Source: CAVWNR01 sp963756525 (GTDB lineage Bacteria > Actinomycetota > Actinomycetes > Mycobacteriales > Jatrophihabitantaceae). Taken from it: a stretch of 64,000 nucleotides of DNA. Below the pieces are notes generated by a model that made no database searches, was not told where the DNA came from, and saw only the letters and a program-made list of their open reading frames with translations. Each line of letters starts with the position of its first letter. The stretch's first letter is position 1. A program made the position numbers and the translations under genes. The stretch is taken from positions 124,001 through 188,000 of the forward strand of contig CAVWNR010000001.1 in the NCBI GenBank assembly GCA_963756525.1, written 5' to 3'. Shown here piece by piece: positions 32,937 through 45,091 of the stretch.

Positions 32937-33467
32937 TTACGGCTCGCCGTCGAGAATGAGCGAGTCCGGCGCCAGCACCTGCCAGCGCACCAGCTTCTCG
33001 GTGAGCCCCTCGACCGAGGTGTCGTACATGATCGCGAGCGAGCGCAGGTCCTCGGCGCGGATGGAGAGCACCCGGTTGCCGTAGTCGCCGCGCATCCGCT
33101 GGATCGCGGACGTGAAGCGCAGCAGCGGGCCGGAGTCGTCGGCGGGCACCGTCTGCAGGCGCTCCAGGTTGATGACGATCTTGCTCAGCCCCGGCATGCT
33201 GCTGCCGACGTGCGCGTGCTCCTTGGGCAGCAGCTCGCTCACCGGGACGCCGTAGAAGTCGGCGAGCTCGGAAAGCCGCTGCACCGACACGGCGCGATCG
33301 CCCCGCTCGTACGAACCGACGACCACGGCCTTCCACCGTCCGTCGGATTTGCGTTCTACGCCATGCAGCGACAGGTGCTGCTGGGCGCGGATCGCCCGCA
33401 GCCGGGCGCCCAGGGCCTTGGCGTATTCGTGCGTGCCTTGCGGCTCGTCCTCCAGTAGGTCGGTCAC
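32937..33467 (-). CDS. bldD: BldD-type cyclic-di-GMP-responsive regulator
   Basis: 176 residues. The N-terminal helix-turn-helix domain (about 15-80) has the Xre-type pattern LGARLRAIRAQQHLSLHGVE and YERGDRAVSVQRLSELADFYGVP. The C-terminal domain carries RGD at 126-128, eight residues, then RAED at 137-140, the RXD-X8-RXXD c-di-GMP motif described for Streptomyces BldD, complete here. So ligand-driven dimerisation is expected. It sits between nusB and pyrR as in Streptomyces. GTG start at 33467; ATG is not available in frame. Confidence 0.92.
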   Translation of the reverse strand: MTDLLEDEPQGTHEYAKALGARLRAIRAQQHLSLHGVERKSDGRWKAVVVGSYERGDRAVSVQRLSELADFYGVPVSELLPKEHAHVGSSMPGLSKIVINLERLQTVPADDSGPLLRFTSAIQRMRGDYGNRVLSIRAEDLRSLAIMYDTSVEGLTEKLVRWQVLAPDSLILDGEP

Positions 33468-33512
33468 GGTCAGTACGTCCTCATTCCGGTGCGGTGTGAG
33501 GGGGCGTACGCG

Positions 33513-33541
33513 ACGGTAACCGCCGGTGATCGGCGCGTCAA
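33513..33541 (-). promoter_or_regulatory. Promoter of bldD
   Basis: On the minus strand TTGACG (33541-33536), a 17-base spacer and TACCGT (33518-33513). Transcription would start about 40 bases ahead of the GTG. It overlaps the upstream region of the divergent pyrR promoter. Confidence 0.55.
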
Positions 33542-33564
33542 CAATATGTGTGGCCGCAGCGCTG

Positions 33565-33570
33565 ATATGG
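33565..33570 (+). promoter_or_regulatory. Possible -10 box for the pyr operon
   Basis: TATGGT places the transcript start near 33578, which would include the PyrR-binding loop in a leader of about 53 bases. No clear -35. Confidence 0.4.
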
Positions 33571-33590
33571 TGTGCGCGGTCGAGGCATCC

Positions 33591-33624
33591 TTTAAAGGCC
33601 CGTCCCGTGAGGCGGACAAGGAGG
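33591..33624 (+). promoter_or_regulatory. PyrR-binding RNA loop overlapping the pyrR ribosome-binding site
   Basis: The leader reads TCCCGTGAGGC at 33603-33613, matching the PyrR-recognition loop UCCNGNGAGGY, enclosed by a stem GTCC (33602-33605)/GGAC (33614-33617). AAGGAGG (33618-33624) follows the stem at once and serves pyrR. Bound PyrR would cover the Shine-Dalgarno, so translational repression, as known for mycobacteria, is more likely than attenuation; no terminator hairpin is seen in the leader. Confidence 0.75.
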
Positions 33625-33630
33625 TCAGGT

Positions 33631-34188
33631 TTGCGCAGCCGCGCGCTCTCGCCGGTCAGCCCGGTGTTGGGCCCGGACGACATCAGCCGGGTCATCGATC
33701 GAATCGCCCACCAAATCGTCGAGAAGACCGCCGCCGCGGGCGATGTGGCGCTGCTCGGCATCCCCACCCGCGGCGTGCCGCTGTCGCGCAGGTTAGCGGC
33801 GCGGCTCGCGACGTTTCGCGACGCGACCGTGCCGGTCGGCGCCCTGGACACCACGCTGTACCGCGACGACCTGCGGCTTCGTGGCGTCCGCCCGCTCGCT
33901 GAGACCGTCGAGCCGGAGGGCGGCGTCACCGACCGGCTGGTGGTCCTCGTCGACGACGTACTCTTCTCCGGGCGGACCATCCGGGCGGCGCTGGACGCGA
34001 TCCGCGACCTCGGCCGGCCACGCGCCGTGCAACTCGCAGTGCTCGTCGACCGCGGTCACCGTCAGTTACCGATCCGGGCCGACTACGTCGGCAAGAACCT
34101 GCCGACGGCGCTGAACCAGAAGGTGCGGGTGCTGCTCACCGAGATCGACGGCGAGGACGCCGTCTACGTCGACGGGCCGGCCGGGTGA
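33631..34188 (+). CDS. pyrR: Pyrimidine operon regulator/uracil phosphoribosyltransferase PyrR
   Basis: The TTG at 33631 is chosen for the ideal AAGGAGG six bases upstream; it gives 185 residues, the family length. The PRPP loop is LVVLVDDVLFSGRTIRAAL (about 104-122), and PTRGVPLSRRLA and QKVRVLLTEIDG are conserved. PyrR binds the loop in its own leader when UMP is high. The stop overlaps the pyrB GTG (GTGA), the first of a chain of overlaps through the operon. Confidence 0.94.
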   Translation: MRSRALSPVSPVLGPDDISRVIDRIAHQIVEKTAAAGDVALLGIPTRGVPLSRRLAARLATFRDATVPVGALDTTLYRDDLRLRGVRPLAETVEPEGGVTDRLVVLVDDVLFSGRTIRAALDAIRDLGRPRAVQLAVLVDRGHRQLPIRADYVGKNLPTALNQKVRVLLTEIDGEDAVYVDGPAG

Positions 34189-35150
34189 GCCGGCACCTGC
34201 TCTCCGCCGCGGACCTCTCCCACGACGGCGCGGTGCAGATTCTGGACACCGCCGAGCAAATGGACCGCGCGCTCGCCGGGCGCGAGGTGAAGAAGCTGCC
34301 GCCGTTGCGCGGGCGGACCGTGGTGAACCTGTTCTACGAGGACTCCACCCGCACCCGTACCTCCTTCGAGCTGGCGGCGAAACGGCTCTCCGCCGACGTC
34401 GTCAACTTCTCGGCCAAGGGCTCGAGCGTGAGCAAGGGCGAGTCGCTGAAGGACACCGCGCTCACCCTGGAGGCGATGGGCGCGGACGCTGTGGTCATCC
34501 GGCACTCCTACTCCGGCGCGGCGCACCGGCTCGCCCAGTGGGTCCGCGGCAGCGTCGTCAACGCCGGCGACGGCACCCACGAGCACCCCACCCAGGCGCT
34601 GCTCGACGCGTTCACCATGCGCCGGCGACTGCGCGGCGGCGCTGGAGACTTAGCGGGGCTGCGCGTGGCCATCGTCGGCGACGTGCTGCACTCGCGGGTG
34701 GCCCGGTCGAACGTCGTGCTCCTCGCCACGCTCGGCGCGCAGGTGACGCTGGTCGGGCCGCCGACGCTGCTGCCGGTCGGCGTGCAGGCCTGGCCGGCAG
34801 AGGTGTCCTACGACCTCGACGCCGCCCTGCCGTCCTGCGACGTGGTGATGATGCTGCGGGTGCAGCGCGAGCGGACGGCGGGGGGTTTGCCCGAGGGAGC
34901 TCGCGACCTCGGCGGTCAGTATTTCCCGAGTGCGCGGGAGTATGCCCGGCGCTACGGCCTGGACGCCCGCCGAATGGCGGTTCTCGGCGACGACGCCATC
35001 GTCATGGCTCCGGGGCCGATCAATCGCGGCATGGAGATCGCCGCCGAGGTCGCCGACGATCCCAAGCGCTCGACGATCGTCGAGCAGGTCACCAATGGAG
35101 TGTCCGTCCGCATGGCAGTGCTGTACCTGCTGCTCGGGGGACGCGAATGA
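34185..35150 (+). CDS. pyrB: Aspartate carbamoyltransferase catalytic subunit
   Basis: 321 residues. Carbamoyl-phosphate binding STRTRTSFE (about 53-61) and HPTQALLDAFT are intact, with the aspartate-loop region MMLRVQRERT. No PyrI regulatory subunit is present, so regulation is presumably through PyrR. GTG start overlaps the pyrR stop; the end overlaps the pyrC ATG. Confidence 0.97.
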   Translation: MSRHLLSAADLSHDGAVQILDTAEQMDRALAGREVKKLPPLRGRTVVNLFYEDSTRTRTSFELAAKRLSADVVNFSAKGSSVSKGESLKDTALTLEAMGADAVVIRHSYSGAAHRLAQWVRGSVVNAGDGTHEHPTQALLDAFTMRRRLRGGAGDLAGLRVAIVGDVLHSRVARSNVVLLATLGAQVTLVGPPTLLPVGVQAWPAEVSYDLDAALPSCDVVMMLRVQRERTAGGLPEGARDLGGQYFPSAREYARRYGLDARRMAVLGDDAIVMAPGPINRGMEIAAEVADDPKRSTIVEQVTNGVSVRMAVLYLLLGGRE

Positions 35151-36448
35151 CGTTGGTTTTGCGGGGCGTCCGGCCGTACGGCGAGGACGTCACAGACGTG
35201 CTGCTGGACGGCGAAGTGATCGCCGGTATCGGTGCCGGGCTCTCCGGCGACGAGGTGGTCGACGGCCACGGCCTCGTGCTGCTTCCCGGGCTGGTCGACC
35301 TCCACACCCACCTGCGCGAGCCCGGCCGCGAGGACGCGGAGACCGTCGAGTCGGGATCAGCGGCCGCCGCGCTCGGCGGCTACACGGCCGTCTTCGCGAT
35401 GCCGAACACCGAGCCGGTGGCCGACACTGCCGGCGTCGTGGAGCAGGTGCTCCGCCTAGGGCACGACGTCGGGCTGGTCGACGTCGCACCGATCGGCGCC
35501 GTGACCGCTGGCCGGGCCGGTGAGCAGCTCGCCGAGCTGGGCGCGATGGCCGACTCGGCCGCGCGGGTGCGGGTGTTCAGCGACGACGGGTCGTGCGTCG
35601 CCGACCCGGCGTTGATGCGCCGGGCGCTGGAATACGTCAAGGCGTTCGACGGGGTGATCGCCCAGCACGCCGAGGAGCCCCGGCTCACGGTCGGCGCCCA
35701 GATGCACGAGGGCGAGGTGTCGGCCCGACTCGGCCTGGCCGGCTGGCCGTCGGTGGCCGAGGAGGCGATCGTCGCCCGCGACGTCCTGCTGGCCGCGCAC
35801 GTGGGCTCGCGGCTGCATGTGTGCCACGTCTCGACCGCCGGTTCCGTGGAGATCATCCGGCTGGCCAAGGCAGCCGGTATGCCGGTGACCGCCGAGGTGA
35901 CGCCGCACCACCTCGTGCTCACCGACACGCTCGCCGAGTCCTACGACCCGGTGTTCAAGGTGAACCCGCCGCTGCGCACCTCCGCCGACGTGGCAGCGCT
36001 GCGGGACGGTCTCGCCGACGCGACGATCGACTGCGTGGCCACCGACCACGCGCCGCACGCCCTGGAGGACAAGGAGACCGAGTGGGGTGCGGCGCGTCCG
36101 GGCATGCTCGGCCTGCAGACCGCGCTCTCGGTGGTCATCGAGACGATGGTGCTCCCCGGCCGGCTCGACTGGCGGGGCGTCGCCGACCGGATGAGCGTGG
36201 CGCCCGCGCGGATCGGCCGGCTGGCCGGACACGGTGGCTCGGTCGACGTCGGTCAGCCAGCCAACCTGGTGCTGGTCGATGCCGACGCCCGGTGGACCGT
36301 GTCGCCGTCGGCGTTGGCGTCCAAGTCCCGGAACACGCCGTTCGCCGGGCGGACGCTTCCCGGGCGGGTGGTCACGACCTTCCTGCGTGGGCGGGCGACG
36401 GTGCGCGACGGCGAGCTCGCGCACAACCTCGCCGGAGTCACGGCATGA
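35147..36448 (+). CDS. pyrC: Dihydroorotase
   Basis: 433 residues, class I (PyrC/AllB-like) enzyme. The metal-binding pair is DLHTHLREPG (about 51-60), further ligands are in HVCHVSTAGS and TPHHL, and the catalytic Asp is in ATDHAPHALEDKE (about 298-310). It closes carbamoyl aspartate to dihydroorotate. Starts with ATGA overlap and ends overlapping the next gene. Confidence 0.96.
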   Translation: MTLVLRGVRPYGEDVTDVLLDGEVIAGIGAGLSGDEVVDGHGLVLLPGLVDLHTHLREPGREDAETVESGSAAAALGGYTAVFAMPNTEPVADTAGVVEQVLRLGHDVGLVDVAPIGAVTAGRAGEQLAELGAMADSAARVRVFSDDGSCVADPALMRRALEYVKAFDGVIAQHAEEPRLTVGAQMHEGEVSARLGLAGWPSVAEEAIVARDVLLAAHVGSRLHVCHVSTAGSVEIIRLAKAAGMPVTAEVTPHHLVLTDTLAESYDPVFKVNPPLRTSADVAALRDGLADATIDCVATDHAPHALEDKETEWGAARPGMLGLQTALSVVIETMVLPGRLDWRGVADRMSVAPARIGRLAGHGGSVDVGQPANLVLVDADARWTVSPSALASKSRNTPFAGRTLPGRVVTTFLRGRATVRDGELAHNLAGVTA

Positions 36449-36936
36449 TCCGAACGCTGCTCGTTCTCGTCTGCCTGCTGGCGCTGGCGCTCGCCGTCTG
36501 GGCGATGTGGGCGGGCTGGCGGCACCGGGCCAGGAGGCAGGCCGGCCTCCCGCCGCTGCCGGAGCCGCCGCCCGACCTGGACGAGCCGCTCCTGCCCCCG
36601 CTCTCCGGCCTCTACGTCGGCACCACCTCGGCGGCGAGCTGGCAGGACCGGATCGTCGCACACGGTCTCGGCGTGCGCGCGGACGCGACCATCGCCCTGT
36701 ACGGGGATGGGCTGCTCATCGACCGGGTGGTCGAGGCGCCGATCTTCATCCCGTCCTGGTCGGTCGTCGAGGCGCGGCTGGCGCCCGCGCTCGCCGGCAA
36801 GGTCGTCGGCGCGGGTGGCCTGCTGGTGGTCCGCTGGCGGCACGGCGACGCGGAACTGGACACCGGCGTGCGGGCCGACGACAAGAGCGCCTACCCGCAA
36901 TGGGTGCTCGCCATCAACCAGCGGATCCCCGCATGA
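36445..36936 (+). CDS. Small membrane protein between pyrC and carA
   Basis: 163 residues with one N-terminal membrane helix (about 4-24, LLVLVCLLALALAVWAMWAGW), a Pro-rich linker (36-55) and a cytosolic beta-rich domain from GLYVGTTSAASWQDRIVAHGL onward. The equivalent position in Mycobacterium tuberculosis (Rv1382) is occupied by a similar small membrane protein. Function unknown. Its conserved place, with ATGA overlaps on both sides inside the pyrimidine operon, suggests it is cotranscribed; a metabolic role is unproven. Confidence 0.82.
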   Translation: MIRTLLVLVCLLALALAVWAMWAGWRHRARRQAGLPPLPEPPPDLDEPLLPPLSGLYVGTTSAASWQDRIVAHGLGVRADATIALYGDGLLIDRVVEAPIFIPSWSVVEARLAPALAGKVVGAGGLLVVRWRHGDAELDTGVRADDKSAYPQWVLAINQRIPA

Positions 36937-38039
36937 GCGAGGCCGCCATCCTGGTCCTGGAGGACGGCCGGACGTTCGCCGGCGACGCGTACGGCGCGCC
37001 CGGCGAGACGTTCGGCGAGGCGGTGTTCGCCACCGGCATGACCGGCTACCAGGAGACGCTCACCGACCCGTCCTACCACCGGCAGGTCGTCGTGCAGACC
37101 GCGCCGCACATCGGCAACACCGGCGTCAACGACGAGGACGCCGAGTCGCGGCGGATCTGGGTGGCCGGCTACGTCGTGCGCGACCCGGCGCGCCGCGCGT
37201 CCTCCTGGCGGGCGAGCCGCTCGCTCGACGAGGAGCTCTGCGCGCAGGGTGTCGTCGGGATCAGCGGCGTCGACACCCGCGCGCTCACCCGGCACCTGCG
37301 CGAGCGGGGCGCGATGCGCTGCGGGATCTCGACGACGGCGTCACGGGACGAGCTGCTGGCCCGCGTCCTCGCCGCGCCACCGATGACCGGCGCCGACCTC
37401 TCCGCCGAGGTGACGACGCCGCGGCCCTACACCGTGGACGCGATCGGCACGCGCCGGTTCGCGGTGGCCGCGCTGGACTACGGCATCAAGGCGATGACCC
37501 CGCACCGGATGGCAGAGCGCGGCATCACCACGCACGTCCTGCCGTCGACCGCCACCGCCGCCGACGTCCGCGCCACCGGGGCCGACGCCATGTTCCTCGC
37601 GAACGGCCCGGGTGACCCGGCTACCGCCGACGCCGCCGTCGCCACGGTGCGCGATCTCCTGCGCGCCGGCGTGCCGATCTTCGGCATCTGCTTCGGCAAC
37701 CAGGTGCTCGGCCGGGCGTTCGGGTTCGGCACGTACAAGCTGCGCTTCGGCCACCGCGGGATCAACCAGCCGGTACAGGACCGCGCCACCGGCAAGGTGG
37801 AGATCACCGCGCACAACCACGGGTTCGCAGTCGATGCCCCCCTCGACCGGGCGACTTCGACGGAGTTCGGCGACGTCGAGGTCAGCCACGTCTGCCTGAA
37901 CGACGGCGTCGTGGAAGGCCTGCGAGCCCGCGACGTCAAGGCGCTCAGCGTGCAGTACCACCCGGAGGCCGCGGCCGGCCCGCACGACGCCGCGTACCTC
38001 TTCGACCGGTTCGCCGCCCTCTTGGAAGGCGAACGATGA
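36933..38039 (+). CDS. carA: Carbamoyl-phosphate synthase small (glutaminase) subunit
   Basis: 368 residues. N-terminal interaction domain with FGEAVFATGMTGYQETLTDPSY; C-terminal class I amidotransferase with Cys in FGICFGNQ (about 250-257) and the HPE pair in VQYHPEAAAG (about 343). It supplies ammonia to CarB. ATG overlaps the preceding stop. Confidence 0.97.
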   Translation: MSEAAILVLEDGRTFAGDAYGAPGETFGEAVFATGMTGYQETLTDPSYHRQVVVQTAPHIGNTGVNDEDAESRRIWVAGYVVRDPARRASSWRASRSLDEELCAQGVVGISGVDTRALTRHLRERGAMRCGISTTASRDELLARVLAAPPMTGADLSAEVTTPRPYTVDAIGTRRFAVAALDYGIKAMTPHRMAERGITTHVLPSTATAADVRATGADAMFLANGPGDPATADAAVATVRDLLRAGVPIFGICFGNQVLGRAFGFGTYKLRFGHRGINQPVQDRATGKVEITAHNHGFAVDAPLDRATSTEFGDVEVSHVCLNDGVVEGLRARDVKALSVQYHPEAAAGPHDAAYLFDRFAALLEGER

Positions 38040-38060
38040 CGCACCGCGTGGAGCTGCTGG

Positions 38061-41380
<3,320 letters not shown>

Positions 41381-41384
<4 letters not shown>

Positions 41385-42226
41385 ACGGTGCGGTGCAGGA
41401 GGTCGGCACGATCCTGGATGCGGCTCCCGTCGGCGCGTACCTGCAGTTCACTGTGGCCGCGCCGGGCGTGGCGGCGGGGTTCCGGGCGGGGCAGTTCGTC
41501 GCCGTCGCGGTCGGTGGCCCGCACACGTCGATGATCCTGCGCCGCGCGTTCGCGCTCTGCGACGCGAGCGCCGACGGCACGATCTCGTTCGTCGTCGCCG
41601 AGCACGGGCCGGGCACCCGATGGCTGGTGCGCCGCCGCGCCGGTGAAATGCTCGACGTCGTCGGGCCGCTAGGTACCCCCTTCGCGCTGCCGGCCGGGGC
41701 CGAGCCCGCGGTGCTGGTCGGCGGCGGGTACGGGACGGCGCCACTGATCCCCCTCGCCCGCCAGCTGATCTGCGCCGGCTCGCCGGTGCAGATCCTCCTA
41801 GGCGCGGGCACGGCAGCGCGGCTCTTCGGCGAAGGCGCGGCGCGCGACATCGCGGCAGTGACGGTCACCACCGAGGACGGCTCGGCCGGCCGACGAGGCC
41901 TGGTCACCGAGGCGCTCCCCGCCGCCATCGACCGCACCGGGGCGCAGATCGTCTACGCCTGCGGGCCGATGCCGATGCTGCGCGCCGTCGGTGACATCGC
42001 CGCGGCACACGGCATCCCGGCGCAGGTTGCGGTCGAGGAGGCGATGGCCTGCGGCATCGGCGTCTGCATGACCTGCGTCCTGCCGGTGCGCTGCGACGAC
42101 GGCGCGTCTCGCTTCGTCCGCTCCTGCGTCGACGGGCCGGTGTTCGACGCCGACCGGATCCGCTGGGCCGACGTGGCAACGCTCCCCGACGACCTGGTGG
42201 GCGCCGACGTCATGCGGGGCCGCTGA
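41381..42226 (+). CDS. pyrK: Dihydroorotate dehydrogenase electron-transfer subunit PyrK
   Basis: 281 residues from GTG 41381 (GTGA overlap with carB). FAD-binding barrel with SMILRRAFALCDA, NAD-binding domain with LVGGGYGTAPLIPLARQL, and near the C-terminus the [2Fe-2S] ligands: Cys in ACGIGVCMTCVLPV (about 223-236) and a last Cys in VRSCVDGPVF. It passes electrons from PyrD to NAD. This defines the class 1B pathway, whereas many actinobacteria use the quinone-linked class 2 enzyme alone. Confidence 0.92.
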
Positions 42227-42227
42227 C

Positions 42228-43169
42228 GTGGCCGACATGACCGCTCGGCTCGGCGCGCTCACCGTGCCGAACCCGGTGCTCACCGCGTCCGGCTGCGCCG
42301 CCGCCGGGCGCGAGCTGCACCAGTTCTTCGACGTCGCCCGGCTGGGCGCCGTCGTCACCAAGTCGATCATGCTGCGGGCGCGGTCGGGGCGTGCGACGCC
42401 GCGGATGGCCGAGACGCCCAGCGGCATGCTCAACTCGATCGGCCTGCAGGGGCCCGGCATCGACGCGTTCATCGCGCACGACCTCGCCTGGCTGGCCGAG
42501 CGCGGTGCGCGGGTCGTGGTGTCCATCGCCGGCGGGCGTAGCGACGAGTACGTCGAGCTGACTCGGCGGCTACGCGGACAGCCCGCCGTCGCGATGATCG
42601 AGGTGAACATCTCCTGCCCGAACGTCGAGAGCCGCGGGGAGGTCTTCGCCTGCGACGCCGCCGCGTCCGCGCAGGTGATCGGCGCCGTCCGTCGCGCCGC
42701 CGACCCGGCGACGCCGGTCTTCGCCAAGCTCTGCCCGGATGTCACCGACATCGTCGCCATCGCCCGCGCCTGCGCCGACGCCGGGGCGGACGGGCTCTCG
42801 CTGATCAATACGCTGCTGGGCATGGTCATCGACGTCGACACGATGGCCCCGGCGCTCGGCGGCGGCACCGGCGGCCTGTCCGGCCCGGCGATCCGCCCGG
42901 TGGCGGTGCGCTGCGTCTGGCAGGTGCACCAGGCGCTGCCGGCGATGCCGATCCTCGGCATGGGCGGCATCCGGTCGGGCCTGGACGCGCTGCAGTTCGT
43001 CCTGGCCGGCGCGTCGGCGGTGTCGGTGGGGACGGCGGTGTTCGGCGACCCGTCCGCGCCGATCCGAGTGCTCGCCGAGCTCGAGCAGGCACTCGACGAG
43101 CGCGGATTCGCCGCGCTCACCGACGCGGTGGGCTATGCGCACCGGGTGCCCGTCGGGGTCGCGCAGTGA
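42228..43169 (+). CDS. pyrD: Dihydroorotate dehydrogenase, class 1B catalytic subunit
   Basis: 313 residues; TIM barrel with FMN. The catalytic base is a cysteine in EVNISCPNVESRG (about 127-132), the class 1 hallmark, rather than the serine of class 2. KSIMLRARSGRATPR and MGGIRSGLDALQFVLAGASAVSVGTA hold the FMN/phosphate contacts. GTG 42228 is one base after the pyrK stop; ATG 42237 is an alternative. Confidence 0.95.
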   Translation: MADMTARLGALTVPNPVLTASGCAAAGRELHQFFDVARLGAVVTKSIMLRARSGRATPRMAETPSGMLNSIGLQGPGIDAFIAHDLAWLAERGARVVVSIAGGRSDEYVELTRRLRGQPAVAMIEVNISCPNVESRGEVFACDAAASAQVIGAVRRAADPATPVFAKLCPDVTDIVAIARACADAGADGLSLINTLLGMVIDVDTMAPALGGGTGGLSGPAIRPVAVRCVWQVHQALPAMPILGMGGIRSGLDALQFVLAGASAVSVGTAVFGDPSAPIRVLAELEQALDERGFAALTDAVGYAHRVPVGVAQ

Positions 43170-43993
43170 CGTTCGGGGCACGGCTCGACGCGGCGCTCTC
43201 CGCGCGGGGCCCGCTGTGCGTCGGCATCGACCCGCACCCGGCCCTGCTGCAGGCGTGGGGCCTCCCGGTCGACGTGACCGGCCTGGAACGGTTCGCGCTC
43301 ACCTGCGCCTCGGCCCTCGGCGGCGACGTGGCCGTGGTGAAACCGCAATCGGCGTTCTTCGAACGCTTCGGCGCGGCCGGCGTCGCGGTGCTCGAGCGGA
43401 CCGTCGCCGGCTGCCGCGAGTCGGGCGCGCTGGTCCTGCTCGACGTCAAGCGCGGCGACATTGGCACCACCATGGACGCCTACGCCGCCGCCTACCTCGA
43501 TCCGGACTCGCCGCTCGCGGTCGACGCGATCACGCTGAGCCCGTACCTCGGGGTCGGCGCGCTGCAGCCGGCGTTCGACGCCGCCACCCGGCATGACGCC
43601 GGCGCGTTCGTGCTCGCGCTCACGTCCAACAAGGACGGCCGGCCGCTGCAGAACGCTCGCACCGATGACGGCCGGCCCGTCGTACAGGTCGTGGTCGACG
43701 AGCTGGCCGAGCGCAACGAGAGATGCACCCCGTTCGGGCCGCTGGGCGTCGTCGTCGGCGCCACCGTCGGCGAGGCCAGGGTCGACCTGCAACGCCTCAA
43801 CGGCCCGATCCTGGTGCCCGGTGTCGGCGCGCAGGGCGGCACGGCAGCGGACGTGCGCCGCATCTTCGCGGGCGTGTTGCGCAGGGTGCTGCCCAGCACG
43901 TCGCGCGAGGTGCTGCGCCACGGCCCGGACTTCGCCGCTTTGCGCGAGGCCGCCCACCGGCAGGCCGACGAGTTCGCCTTCCTGCGCGCCTGA
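43166..43993 (+). CDS. pyrF: Orotidine 5'-phosphate decarboxylase
   Basis: 275 residues, the longer actinobacterial type. Catalytic segment LLDVKRGDIGTTMDAYA (about 91-107) with the Asp-Lys-Asp set; VVGATVGEARVDLQRL and GPILVPGVGAQGGTA bind phosphate. It makes UMP, completing the operon. GTG overlaps the pyrD stop. In most actinobacteria mihF follows directly; here it does not. A weak hairpin CGATTC/GAGTCG is the only structure just after the stop. Confidence 0.95.
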   Translation: MTFGARLDAALSARGPLCVGIDPHPALLQAWGLPVDVTGLERFALTCASALGGDVAVVKPQSAFFERFGAAGVAVLERTVAGCRESGALVLLDVKRGDIGTTMDAYAAAYLDPDSPLAVDAITLSPYLGVGALQPAFDAATRHDAGAFVLALTSNKDGRPLQNARTDDGRPVVQVVVDELAERNERCTPFGPLGVVVGATVGEARVDLQRLNGPILVPGVGAQGGTAADVRRIFAGVLRRVLPSTSREVLRHGPDFAALREAAHRQADEFAFLRA

Positions 43994-44059
43994 TCACGAT
44001 TCGGTCAGAGTCGCGTTTGGTTACCGTCGGCTCCCAGGATGCCGGGGCATGCTGGCGTG

Positions 44060-45091
44060 GTGAGTGTGCGTCCGCGTCCCCACCGCTTTGCCGCCGCCCT
44101 GTTCGGCACCGTCGCCGCGTTTGCGAGCCTGGCGCTGGTCGCCGGATGCACGTCCGGCAGCCAAGCCGGGGCCGGCCCGTCGACCGTCGTCACGACCGTG
44201 ACGGCGGCGCCGAAGTCAGCCAGCGCGTCGCATACGACGCCCAAGCCGTCGCCGACGACGCCGGGGCCGAAACGCGGCTCCGGCGCGCCGGTGCACGTGA
44301 AGCTGTACGAGAACGACGGGCAGAGGTTCGGCGTCGGGATGCCGATCGTCGCCTACTTCTCGGCGATGGTGACCGACGCGACGTCCTTCGACCTCGCGGC
44401 CAAGGTGACCGTGAACGGCGTCCCGGTGCACGGCGCCTGGTACTGGGAGCGGTCCAACATCCTGCCCGGCTACCCGCTGGAGGCGCATTACCGGCTGCCC
44501 ACGTACTGGCGGGCAGACTCGGTGATCAACGTCGACCTGCCACTGGCCGGCGTCAGCGCCGGGCCCGGGCTGGTATTCGACGACAACCTCACCCTGCACA
44601 TGCTCACCGGTGACGCCCAGGTCGTGAAGATCGACGGCCAGCCCGGCGTCGACAAGATGTGGGTGTACGACAACGGCCGGCTCATCCGGACGTTCGACAT
44701 CTCGCTCGGTGCCGCGGACACCCCGACCTACGCGGGCACCGCGGTCGTCATCGGCAAGGCCAACCCGCAGGACATGGTGAGCGCACCCGGTGAGCCGTAC
44801 TACAACCTGGAGGTGCCGTGGTCGGTGCGGGTGACCTATGACGGCGAGTTCCTGCACGATGCCTATTGGAACGGCGAACTGGGGCAGGCGAACCTGTCCC
44901 ACGGCTGCACGAACATGGCCCCCGCGGACGCGCAGTGGTACTACAACTGGTCGCAGATCGGCGACCCGGTGACCTGGACCAACACCGGCACCTCGCAGAC
45001 TGTGCCGGTCTGGGACGGCTACGGCGACTGGAACCTGTCCTGGGCGGCCTACAAGCAGGGCGGTCTGCTCAGCCCGCCGTCGGTTTCGTGA
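44060..45091 (+). CDS. L,D-transpeptidase lipoprotein
   Basis: The lipobox is LALVAGC with Cys30, counted from GTG 44060 (GTG 44057 and ATG 44039 are alternatives). A Thr/Pro/Ser linker (about 35-75) is followed by two Ig-like domains and a YkuD catalytic domain with the active-site motif SHGCTNM (about 280-286) and the upstream VTYDGEFLHDAYW containing the conserved His. It forms 3-3 peptidoglycan crosslinks, the beta-lactam-insensitive type, and resembles mycobacterial LdtMt2-like proteins. 343 residues. Its last 23 bases overlap the convergent aldo-keto reductase gene. Confidence 0.9.
   Translation: MSVRPRPHRFAAALFGTVAAFASLALVAGCTSGSQAGAGPSTVVTTVTAAPKSASASHTTPKPSPTTPGPKRGSGAPVHVKLYENDGQRFGVGMPIVAYFSAMVTDATSFDLAAKVTVNGVPVHGAWYWERSNILPGYPLEAHYRLPTYWRADSVINVDLPLAGVSAGPGLVFDDNLTLHMLTGDAQVVKIDGQPGVDKMWVYDNGRLIRTFDISLGAADTPTYAGTAVVIGKANPQDMVSAPGEPYYNLEVPWSVRVTYDGEFLHDAYWNGELGQANLSHGCTNMAPADAQWYYNWSQIGDPVTWTNTGTSQTVPVWDGYGDWNLSWAAYKQGGLLSPPSVS

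Noticed and set aside
33526..33630. Upstream extension of pyrR to ATG 33526
   Set aside because: It would place the PyrR loop and the Shine-Dalgarno inside the coding region; TTG 33631 with AAGGAGG fits far better.
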